Source: an uncultured Collinsella sp. (GTDB lineage: Bacteria; Actinomycetota; Coriobacteriia; Coriobacteriales; Coriobacteriaceae). Taken from it: a DNA stretch of 20,248 nucleotides. The notes beneath the pieces were generated by a model that searched no databases, had not been told where the DNA came from, and worked only from the letters and a program-made list of their open reading frames with translations. How positions within the stretch are numbered: the first letter of the stretch is position 1; the number at the start of each line of letters is the position of its first letter. Positions 1-6,596 of this stretch are shown piece after piece. Made by a program: the position numbers and the translations under genes. The DNA lies in assembly GCA_958348565.1 (NCBI GenBank), contig CATVZP010000033.1, positions 1-20,248 of the forward strand, read 5' to 3'.

Positions 1-1555
1 TGGGCTCGTCGCAGATGACCAGCTTGGGGTCGCGGGTAAGGGCCATAGCGATCAGAACGCGCTGACGCTGACCACCGGAAAGCTCATGCGGATAGCTCTC
101 GAGCGTACGCTTGGGGTCGAGGCCCACGAGCTCCAGGAGCTCCTCGGCGCTACGGGTGCCGCCACGCTTGGTGAGCTGCTTCATCTGGGCGGAAATGAGC
201 ATGGAGGGGTTGAGCGAGGACAGGGCATCCTGATAGACCATGGCGATATCGGTACCGCGCAGGCCGAACCACTCTTTCTTGCTCATCTTGAGCAGGTCGC
301 GACCCTCCCAGAGAACCTCACCGGAAAGGTGCTCGTCATCGTCGGTCAGGCCCATGATGGCCAGCGTGGTGATGGACTTACCGCAGCCGGACTCGCCTAC
401 CAGGCCCATGGTCTGGCCGGGACGGACGTCAAAGTTAACGTGGTCGACGACGTTGATGTCACCGTGGTGCTCAAACTGGATGCAAAAATCGCGGACCGAA
501 AGGATCGGCTCAACGGACTCATCGGGCACATGGCGGTCGTTACGCTTGAGTTCGACATCACGCAGGGCGCCAAGACGGGCGGACAGGGACTGAGCCTGCT
601 CCTTGTAGGCGCGAACGGGATCGGAGACCAGCAGGTCGGCCTCGCGGCGCTTGGAGGAGTCGGTCGGATCCAGGGCGGCGGAGGGAGCAGCGGCCATGGC
701 GTCGGTAATGCCCTCGGAGAGGATGTTGAGTGCCAGGCAGGTGATCATGATGGCCAGACCCGGGAACAGCGCCTGCCACCAACGGCCAGCGAGCACGCCG
801 CCGCGGGCGTCAGCGAGGATGTTGCCCCAGGTAGCGGTGGGCTCCTGGATACCAGCGCCGATGAAGGTCAGCGAGGCCTCGAAGATGATGGCGTCGGCGA
901 CCAGGGTAACGGTAAAGACCATGATCGGGGCGATGCAGTTACGCAGAACATGCTTGATCAAAATCCACGGAGCCTTGGCGCCGGAAACGATGACCGCGCG
1001 GACATAGTCCTCACCGTACTCGGACACGATGTTGGCGCGCACGATACGGGCAATCTGCGGAGTGTACATAAAGCCGATGGCGAAGATGATCGACGGCACG
1101 GAATTGCCCAGGATGGAGACGAAGACGGCAGCGAGGGCAATGCCCGGGATGGACATGATGATGTCCAGGATGCGCATGATCGCCTCGGAAACGGACTTGC
1201 GCGAAACTGCCGCGAGGGCGCCCACGACCGAGCCGCAGACCAGAGCCATGGCAGTGGCGCCAAAGCCGATGATCAGCGAGTAACGGCCACCGTAGAGCAT
1301 GCGCGACAGAATGTCGCGGCCCTTATCGTCGGTACCGAAGATAAATCCGTTGCCGGGAGCCTGGCGAGCAGTGAAAATCTCGACCGGGCTATAGGGGGCA
1401 AGAAGGGGCGCCAGAATCGCGGTCAGGGCGACCAGCACCAGCACGACGGCGGCAATCTTAGAAGACAGCGTCATCTTCTTCCAGCCACCGAGCTTGAGCC
1501 CCTTAGAGGCAGCTTTCTCGAGCTGCTCGGTTTGCTTCTCTCGAATCTTTACCAT
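1..1555 (-). CDS. Oligopeptide/dipeptide ABC transporter, fused permease (OppC/DppC-type) and ATP-binding protein (OppD/DppD-type), C-terminus cut by window edge
   Basis: One uninterrupted reading frame of 518 visible codons from the ATG at 1555 to the window edge. Residues 1 to about 290 are an inner-membrane permease: one hydrophobic segment near residues 32-50, more after about residue 90, and the EAA-type loop around the sequence VSGAKAPWILIKHVLRN. A polar, charged linker (about 290-350, rich in K, R, D, E) joins it to an ABC ATPase with Walker A GESGCGKS (387-394), a Q-loop at YQDALSSLNP, signature LSGGQ (492-496) and Walker B ending in D516-E517. I translated the junction by hand and found no stop or frame change. 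Peptide importers usually encode these two proteins separately; permease/ATPase fusions are known in some actinobacteria. It starts 3 bp after the oppB-type gene, with an AGGACG ribosome site inside that gene's end. The cargo is inferred to be peptides but could be another OppA-type ligand such as nickel chelates. The rest of the ATPase, and any OppF partner, lie beyond the window. Confidence 0.93.
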   Translation of the reverse strand, partial: MVKIREKQTEQLEKAASKGLKLGGWKKMTLSSKIAAVVLVLVALTAILAPLLAPYSPVEIFTARQAPGNGFIFGTDDKGRDILSRMLYGGRYSLIIGFGATAMALVCGSVVGALAAVSRKSVSEAIMRILDIIMSIPGIALAAVFVSILGNSVPSIIFAIGFMYTPQIARIVRANIVSEYGEDYVRAVIVSGAKAPWILIKHVLRNCIAPIMVFTVTLVADAIIFEASLTFIGAGIQEPTATWGNILADARGGVLAGRWWQALFPGLAIMITCLALNILSEGITDAMAAAPSAALDPTDSSKRREADLLVSDPVRAYKEQAQSLSARLGALRDVELKRNDRHVPDESVEPILSVRDFCIQFEHHGDINVVDHVNFDVRPGQTMGLVGESGCGKSITTLAIMGLTDDDEHLSGEVLWEGRDLLKMSKKEWFGLRGTDIAMVYQDALSSLNPSMLISAQMKQLTKRGGTRSAEELLELVGLDPKRTLESYPHELSGGQRQRVLIAMALTRDPKLVICDEP

Positions 1556-1558
1556 AAT

Positions 1559-2515
1559 CTACACCGTCCTGATGCGCGGGTTGATGAGCAGGTAGAGCAT
1601 GTCAACCACGATGTTGATGATGATGAAGGCAAGAGCAACGACGATGACGACGCCCTGAACCAGGTTCGCCTCGTTGCCCTGAACGCCCTGCAGAATCGCA
1701 GTACCCATGCCGGGGAGGTTGAAGATGACCTCGATGACGACAGCACCGCCCATGAGGTAGCCGATCTTAAGACCGAGGGTGGTGACCGGGGTGATCAGCG
1801 CGTTGCGCAAGACGTTGATGCCGACGACGACCTTCTCGGGAACGCCGGCGCCGCGAGCCATACGGACATAGTCCTTATCGAGCTCCTCAACCATGGCCGT
1901 ACGCACGATACGAGTCATCTGGCCCGTCAGCGGGAATGCCAGAGCGATAGCGGGCATGATCATACGTCCCAGATAGCCAGCCGGGTTGGTGGTGAAGTGA
2001 GGCAGAGCACCAGACGCCGGGAGCACCTTAAGGTAAGAAGAGAACAGCAGAATCAACAGGACGGCAAGCCAGAACGACGGGGTTGCCAGGCCGGCGATGG
2101 AGAAGACGCGGATCACTTGGTCCGGCCATTTATCGCGATACAGTGCCGCGATGACGCCGAGCAAAAACGAGACGACCGCGCCGATGGCAAGACCGATAAA
2201 GGTCAGCTGCATCGTGACGGGCAGGGCCGTGGAGATGCGCTTGGCAACGGAGTTGCGAGCAGCACCATAGGTGCCCATGTCACCATGGATCAGATCGCCC
2301 ATGTAGCGCACGTAGCGCACGGGCCAGGGGTCGTCCAGACCATACTTCTCATGGTACTCGGCAACCGCCTCGGGCGAGGCACCGTCACCCAACGCCGTAT
2401 AGGCGGGGTCGGTCTTGGAGAACGACATAAGGAAGAACACCAGGACGGTGACGCCCAATGCCATGATCGGCAGCGCCACGAGACGCCTTCCAATCAAACG
2501 TAGAAAGTTGTTCAC
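1559..2515 (-). CDS. Oligopeptide/dipeptide ABC transporter permease, OppB/DppB type
   Basis: A 318-residue inner-membrane permease that forms half of the translocation channel of a peptide importer. The N-terminal segment (LVALPIMALGVTVLVFFLM) followed by a periplasmic-type region with the sequence YGLDDPWPVRYVRYMGDLIHG is typical of OppB/DppB. Several further hydrophobic helices follow, with the EAA-type cytoplasmic loop near RMARGAGVPEKVVVGINVLR that docks the ATPase. I chose the GTG at 2515, because AGGGGAG sits 4-5 bases upstream and the resulting N-terminus, beginning VNNFLRLIGRR, matches the family. An in-frame ATG at 2548 would add 11 hydrophilic residues and would swallow the ribosome site. 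The length is normal for the family. It lies downstream of the binding-protein gene (155 bp gap with a hairpin) and 3 bp upstream of the permease-ATPase fusion, so the three form one operon. Confidence 0.95.
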   Translation of the reverse strand: MNNFLRLIGRRLVALPIMALGVTVLVFFLMSFSKTDPAYTALGDGASPEAVAEYHEKYGLDDPWPVRYVRYMGDLIHGDMGTYGAARNSVAKRISTALPVTMQLTFIGLAIGAVVSFLLGVIAALYRDKWPDQVIRVFSIAGLATPSFWLAVLLILLFSSYLKVLPASGALPHFTTNPAGYLGRMIMPAIALAFPLTGQMTRIVRTAMVEELDKDYVRMARGAGVPEKVVVGINVLRNALITPVTTLGLKIGYLMGGAVVIEVIFNLPGMGTAILQGVQGNEANLVQGVVIVVALAFIIINIVVDMLYLLINPRIRTV

Positions 2516-2576
2516 GTTCTCTCCCCTTTCTTTTGTCGGTAGGACCAACTGGTATATGAGTATGGATACTCATTAC

Positions 2577-2610
2577 AAGACCCGAGCGACATCGAGGCCG
2601 CCCGGGTCTT
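2577..2610 (-). terminator. Intercistronic hairpin between binding-protein gene and permease gene (possible attenuator or processing stem)
   Basis: An inverted repeat with arms AAGACCCG (2577-2584) and CGGGTCTT (2603-2610). Past an A-C mismatch the stem continues with three more G-C pairs, closing a 10-base loop. Read in the operon direction the tail is only CTTGTAATG, so termination is probably partial. On the opposite strand the tail is more T-rich (TTTGTTT), but no gene reads in from that side. Hairpins between a binding-protein gene and its permease genes commonly favour higher levels of the binding protein; that role here is inferred. Confidence 0.55.
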
Positions 2611-2670
2611 TGTTTCAACTATGAGGACGTTGCCTTACGACCGACGCCCCACATATGACTCAAACGAGTC

Positions 2671-4284
2671 TTAGGCCTTGACGGTCGCGACGCCCCTGAA
2701 GGACATGCTCGTCGTGCCGATGCCCTTGAAGCCATCGAGGGCCTCGCCGTTGGGCGCGGTGGACGGATCGTCCCAGGAAGCGGAGACGGTCTTGACGTGG
2801 ACAACGGGGTACAGAACGGCGTTGTCGGCGATGATGTCGAAGCACTCGTTCCACTTCTTCTGCTGCTCGTCGCCCTCGGCGGCAAGAGCCTCGTCCATGA
2901 GACCGTGGAGCTTCTGCCACTCAGCGGACTCCTTCCACGGGCAACGGGTCTGCATCCAGACGTTGTCGCCGTACCACCAGTTGAGCAGCAGGTCGGGGTC
3001 AGCGCCGAAGCAGGAAGGATCGCCAGGGGCAAGGAGGATATCGTAGGCCTCGCCGCCGTCGATGGCAGCGTAGGTGGCCGGCGAGGTATCGGTCTGGATG
3101 GTCACCTCGAAGCCGAGAGCGTCGAGGTCGTTCTTGACCTGGGCGGCCATGCCCTTAATCTGCTCGTTGTCGGTAGTGCGCAGGGTGATGGCGCCCGGGG
3201 TGATGCCAGACTCCTCAATGAGCTTCTTGGCCTTCTTGGCGTCGGTCTTGTACACCGTGGAAGCCTCATGATAGTTGGTGAAGCTCTTGGGCAGGTAGCA
3301 GCTGGCAGCGGTGGCAAGGCCGGCGAAGGTGTTGGTAATCATCTTCTCGGTGTCGAGCGCGTACATGACGGCCTGACGGACCTTGACGTTGTTCCAAGGC
3401 TCCTTGGCGACGTTGAACATGATGAAGCGGGTGCCGAAACCCTGGACGTTATCGATCTTGCAGCCGGCGCTCTCGAGCTGGTCGACGGCGTCAGCGGTGA
3501 CGAGCTCCATAACGAGCGTGGAGCCCTCCTGCTGAGCGGTAACGCGTGCGGTGGGGTCGGTCAGGATGCTGTACTGGATTTTCTTATCCTCGGCAGCATA
3601 CTCACCGTTGTACTCGGGGTTGGGAACCAGGGTGATCTCGGTATCGGAGATAGAGTCGTACATCCAGGGGCCGGAACCGATCGGCTGCTTGGCGCGATCC
3701 TCCTCGGACTGGGTAGCCGGGGTAACGCGGATGATGGCCAGACGATCCTTGAGCAGGGAGAAGTTGGGGACCTTGGTCTTGACCGTTACAGTGCTGGCGT
3801 CCTTGGCCTCGATGGACTCGAAGGGCTGGAAGAACGGAGCATAGGTAGCGGAAGCAGCGCAAGCGGTGTAGGAGGCAACGACGTCGTCAGCGGTGACCTC
3901 GGTGCCATCGGAGAACTTGGCGCCCTTGCGGATGGTGACCTCGAAGGTGGTGTCGTCCACGGACTTGGGATCGTCGGTGGCGAGCTCGTTGAAGGTGCTG
4001 TAGTCGTGGTAATCGATGCCGTAAAGACCCTCGACGACGTGCCAGTTAGCGCCCAGGCCCACAGCGGAGCCGGTGCTGGCGGGGTCGAAGCTGGACGGAG
4101 CGTAAGCGGAACCAGCGGTGATCACGCCGCCGCCACGGTTGGCGGAATCGGTGGAACCGGAAGCGGAACCTTCGTCGCTAGAGCTGCCACCGCAGCCAGT
4201 GAGACCAAGCCCTGCGACAGCAGCGACGCTGCCGGTGAGGCCGAGGAACGAACGCCTGGACATACCCTTGTTGATGATGGCCAT
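2671..4284 (-). CDS. Peptide ABC transporter substrate-binding lipoprotein (SBP family 5, OppA/DppA-like), Tat-exported
   Basis: A 537-residue extracellular solute receptor anchored by lipid to the membrane, which delivers peptides or similar ligands to the adjacent permease. The N-terminus carries a twin-arginine signal (SRRSFLG, Arg10-Arg11) followed by a hydrophobic stretch and the lipobox LTGC with the modified cysteine at residue 31, then a Gly/Ser/Asp-rich spacer. The mature part has family-5 hallmarks: an ANWHVVEGLYG-type region, the stretch FSDGTEVTADDVVASY, and the sequence VRQAVMYALDTEKM. I chose the ATG at 4284 because AGGAG lies 5 bases upstream; an in-frame TTG at 4299 is less likely. 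Combined Tat and lipobox export implies folding in the cytoplasm before export. It is first in the transporter operon, with a long, palindrome-rich upstream region. The exact ligand cannot be told from sequence; heme, nickel or oligosaccharide receptors share this fold. Confidence 0.95.
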   Translation of the reverse strand: MAIINKGMSRRSFLGLTGSVAAVAGLGLTGCGGSSSDEGSASGSTDSANRGGGVITAGSAYAPSSFDPASTGSAVGLGANWHVVEGLYGIDYHDYSTFNELATDDPKSVDDTTFEVTIRKGAKFSDGTEVTADDVVASYTACAASATYAPFFQPFESIEAKDASTVTVKTKVPNFSLLKDRLAIIRVTPATQSEEDRAKQPIGSGPWMYDSISDTEITLVPNPEYNGEYAAEDKKIQYSILTDPTARVTAQQEGSTLVMELVTADAVDQLESAGCKIDNVQGFGTRFIMFNVAKEPWNNVKVRQAVMYALDTEKMITNTFAGLATAASCYLPKSFTNYHEASTVYKTDAKKAKKLIEESGITPGAITLRTTDNEQIKGMAAQVKNDLDALGFEVTIQTDTSPATYAAIDGGEAYDILLAPGDPSCFGADPDLLLNWWYGDNVWMQTRCPWKESAEWQKLHGLMDEALAAEGDEQQKKWNECFDIIADNAVLYPVVHVKTVSASWDDPSTAPNGEALDGFKGIGTTSMSFRGVATVKA

Positions 4285-4314
4285 GTCTTCTCCTATCAAT
4301 AGAGAATCTTACCC

Positions 4315-4336
4315 GGGGGCACCTAGACTTGCCCCC
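4315..4336 (-). promoter_or_regulatory. Leader hairpin in front of the peptide-binding protein gene
   Basis: A perfect 7-bp inverted repeat, GGGGGCA / TGCCCCC, with an 8-base loop, ends about 30 bases upstream of the start codon and about 20 bases upstream of the ribosome site. No T-run follows in the direction of transcription, so it is not a normal terminator. It may stabilise the 5' end of the transcript or be an operator half-site pair. The structure is seen in the sequence; the role is inferred. Confidence 0.5.
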
Positions 4337-4353
4337 GCGCAACTTGCGGACGA

Positions 4354-4381
4354 TATATACCTTACCTACCGACGGACCCAA
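4354..4381 (-). promoter_or_regulatory. Tentative promoter of the peptide transporter operon
   Basis: On the minus strand TTGGGT (4381-4376) is followed after 16 bases by TATATA (4359-4354), which would place the transcript start near 4346 and give a leader of about 60 bases containing the GC-rich hairpin. The -35 match is poor (3 of 6). An alternative is TTGTCA (4459-4454) with TAGTAA (4436-4431) 17 bases on, which would put the -10 box inside the palindrome at 4421-4443. Confidence 0.3.
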
Positions 4382-4403
4382 CTGAGGTGCCGCGCTCGGT
4401 GAC

Positions 4404-4484
4404 CGATACATACATACGCTTGAACGGTATTTACTACCGTTCACCGAATTCATTGACAAACGATTCGCCAGACAGTATGTATCG
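4404..4484. promoter_or_regulatory. Nested inverted repeats (operator-like) upstream of the peptide transporter operon
   Basis: This part of the 365-bp gap between uvrC and the binding-protein gene holds two nested palindromes. The inner one is TGAACGGTA, 5 bases, TACCGTTCA (4421-4443), 9 bp perfect. The outer one is CGATACATAC (4404-4413) and GTATGTATCG (4475-4484), 10 bp perfect, enclosing the inner repeat off-centre. A third short palindrome, TCGGT-G-ACCGA (4396-4406), overlaps its left arm. The spacing suits a dimeric transcription factor plus a second site or loop. No coding frame with a ribosome site is visible in the gap. Which regulator binds is unknown. Confidence 0.5.
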
Positions 4485-4611
4485 ACGAGGTGAGATATCA
4501 GTCTTCGTCAACCCGCAGGATAGCAGGGTTATTCACCATGGCTAGTCAAACGTTTTAGCGTTAATAAAACCCGAAATCGACAGGTAATCGCCGCGAAATA
4601 AATGATTAAAA

Positions 4612-4674
4612 ATCGGCCAAGCATGTATATCAGTTGTCTAGAAGCGCGTTTAGTTCTCGGAACGGTTGGCCGAT
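4612..4674 (-). terminator. Probable uvrC terminator with a long loop
   Basis: Perfect 9-bp arms TTGGCCGAT (4666-4674, inside the last codons of uvrC) and ATCGGCCAA (4612-4620) enclose 45 bases. In the direction of uvrC transcription the right arm runs into a T-rich tail (GATTTTTAATC). The loop is unusually long for an intrinsic terminator, so this call is moderate. No better candidate was seen before the next gene. Confidence 0.45.
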
Positions 4675-6596
4675 GCCTGGGCGCGCTCGGCATTCCACGC
4701 AACGAGCGCCTCGTGGACCGCCTTGGCGACATCGGCCGGAACGCCTCGAACTTCCGCAATCTCCTGCTCGCTTGCCGCGCGCAAGCGCTTCATCGAGCCA
4801 AAATGGCGCATGATGGCACGTTTTCTGGTGGGTCCCACGCCCGGAACGTCGTCAAGCACCGAAACCGTCATAGCCTTATCGCGCAACTCGCGGTGGAACG
4901 TAATCGCAAATCGGTGGGATTCATCGCGAACCTGCTTGATCAGATAAAGCGAAGCGGAGCCAGTCGGTAGCACGACGGGAGTCTCGTCCCACGGTACGAA
5001 AACCTCCTCATCGGCCTTTGCCAAGCCACAGACTGGTATATCGAGGCCGAGCGCCTCAAGTTGCTTAATTGCAGCGGTCAATTGCGGCTTGCCGCCATCG
5101 ACAACGAGCAAATCGGGGCGCGAGCCAAAGCGCTCGTCCGCCATGCGCTCGGGAGCATAGCGACGCCCCAGAACCTCGGACATCGATACGAAGTCGTTCG
5201 CCTCGTCCAATTCGGCCTGAATTTTAAAGCGACGATACTGGCCCTTGTCGGCACGACCGTTGGTAAATACCACCATCGAAGCGACGGTAAAGGTGCCGTG
5301 CAACGTCGAGATATCGAAGCACTCGATGCGCAACGGCGGTACAGGCAGCGCAAGCGCGCTTTCGAGCTCCAGGAGCGCCTGATTGGTGCGATCGTCAGCA
5401 TATCCCGTGCGCATCATGTAGCGCATGAGGGCATGGCGCGCATTTTTGGAAGCCATATCGAGCAGGCGGTGCTTTTCGCCGCGCTGCGGCCTATGGAGAC
5501 GGCAAGAGCGTTCGCGCTTGCCCGCAAGCCACTCCCCCAACGCTTCGGCATCCTCAAGCTCGACAGAGAGATTAATCTCGGCTGGAATATCAGCCGTCTC
5601 GTCGTAATAGCGCTTAAGAAAGCCCGATTGAAGCTCTTCCTCGTCGACATCCAGGCCTTTATCGAGGATGAACTCACAAGTTCGAACCGTTCGGCCCTCG
5701 CGAACGACAAAGACACAGGCGGCAGAGATAGTCTCTTCGCGATAGAAGCCGATGACGTCGATATCAACGCTCGATGGAAAAACGACCTGTTGGCGATCGT
5801 CCAGGCCCCTAATGACTTCCAGACGACGCTTGACGCGCGCCGCACGCTCAAAATCGAGTGCCTCGGCTGCCTCCGTCATCTCGGACGTAAGCTCGTCGAC
5901 GACATCCTTGCGATGGCCCGACAAGAAACGTTCGACACGCTTGACGTTCTTGGCATAGTCGGCAGGGGAAATCGCGCCGACGCATGCGCCCGGCCCGCGC
6001 CCGACATGGTAGTCAAAGCAGGGACGCCCGTTTTGCGCGCAAATCATATTGACGATGTCTTCTTCGCCCTTATGAGATTCGACGATGCGTCGGCAGCGGC
6101 GCCATTCCGCACAGGATGCCGAGCAAATAGGAATAACCTTGCGTAGCGTATCGATGGTCTCACGCGCCGCACGGCTATCGGTATAGGGGCCAAAATAGCG
6201 CGTTCCCGGTTTATGACGCTCTCGCGTGTATTTAATAGCCGGAAACAAGTCGCTCTTGGTAATGGCGATAAAGGGATAGCTTTTATCGTCTTTGAGATCG
6301 ACGTTAAAGTACGGATGGTACTGGCCAATCAGATTGCGCTCGAGCACCAATGCCTCGTGCTCGGTCTCCACCACGATATAGTCGAAGCTTGCCACCAGCT
6401 GCATCATGAGCGGAATCTTTTGACGCTCGTCCTGCAGCGTCACGTATTGACGCATACGGGCACGCAGGTTTTTTGCCTTGCCCACATAGATGACATCGCC
6501 CTTGGCATCTTTCCAAAGGTAGCAGCCGGGTTGCGTGGGAACGCGCGAAACCTGCTCGGCAAGTGTTGGAATGTTGTCGTGACCTGCCACGCGCAC
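4650..6596 (-). CDS. uvrC: UvrABC system protein C (excinuclease subunit C)
   Basis: A 648-residue cytoplasmic nuclease that cuts damaged DNA on both sides of a lesion after UvrB loading. Domains in order: GIY-YIG nuclease (about 24-100, with GCYLW and IYVGKAKNLRAR), a cysteine-bearing region (158-205), the UVR motif that binds UvrB (about 233-265), the RNase H-like second nuclease (ECFDIS near 425-430, VVDGG near 499-502, a conserved SHRFA-x3-HR region), and C-terminal helix-hairpin-helix repeats (VPGVGPTRKRAIMRHFGS). The cysteine pattern is odd: the usual G-R-C before P-C is G-R-G, with extra cysteines at 158, 162, 168 and 186. The first possible start (GTG, 6596) directly follows the murJ stop. 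A second GTG at 6590 has AGGTG a better distance upstream, so the true start may be two codons later. It is last in the ybaK-murJ-uvrC unit. uvrA and uvrB are nearby in separate units. Confidence 0.97.
   Translation of the reverse strand: MRVAGHDNIPTLAEQVSRVPTQPGCYLWKDAKGDVIYVGKAKNLRARMRQYVTLQDERQKIPLMMQLVASFDYIVVETEHEALVLERNLIGQYHPYFNVDLKDDKSYPFIAITKSDLFPAIKYTRERHKPGTRYFGPYTDSRAARETIDTLRKVIPICSASCAEWRRCRRIVESHKGEEDIVNMICAQNGRPCFDYHVGRGPGACVGAISPADYAKNVKRVERFLSGHRKDVVDELTSEMTEAAEALDFERAARVKRRLEVIRGLDDRQQVVFPSSVDIDVIGFYREETISAACVFVVREGRTVRTCEFILDKGLDVDEEELQSGFLKRYYDETADIPAEINLSVELEDAEALGEWLAGKRERSCRLHRPQRGEKHRLLDMASKNARHALMRYMMRTGYADDRTNQALLELESALALPVPPLRIECFDISTLHGTFTVASMVVFTNGRADKGQYRRFKIQAELDEANDFVSMSEVLGRRYAPERMADERFGSRPDLLVVDGGKPQLTAAIKQLEALGLDIPVCGLAKADEEVFVPWDETPVVLPTGSASLYLIKQVRDESHRFAITFHRELRDKAMTVSVLDDVPGVGPTRKRAIMRHFGSMKRLRAASEQEIAEVRGVPADVAKAVHEALVAWNAERAQASANRSEN

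Noticed and set aside
1..1555. The missing C-terminus of the permease-ATPase fusion considered as a broken gene
   Set aside because: The frame is open right to base 1 and stops just after Walker B because the window ends, not because of a stop or frameshift.
86..2503. An 805-codon open frame on the plus strand opposite the transporter permease and ATPase genes
   Set aside because: It lies antisense to genes with clear family motifs, encodes a low-complexity His/Asp/Gly-rich product without recognisable domains, and is a typical result of third-position GC bias on the coding strand.
2797..4302. A 501-codon plus-strand open frame opposite the binding-protein gene, and similar long frames opposite uvrC (5061-6146) and murJ (7266-8885)
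   Set aside because: All are mirror frames of well-supported genes, with biased composition, no good ribosome sites and no recognisable domains.
4362..4539. Two tiny minus-strand frames in the gap upstream of the binding-protein gene (13 codons at 4498-4539, 17 codons at 4362-4415) considered as leader peptides
   Set aside because: Neither has a ribosome site, and the codons show no run of a regulated amino acid. They fit chance occurrence.
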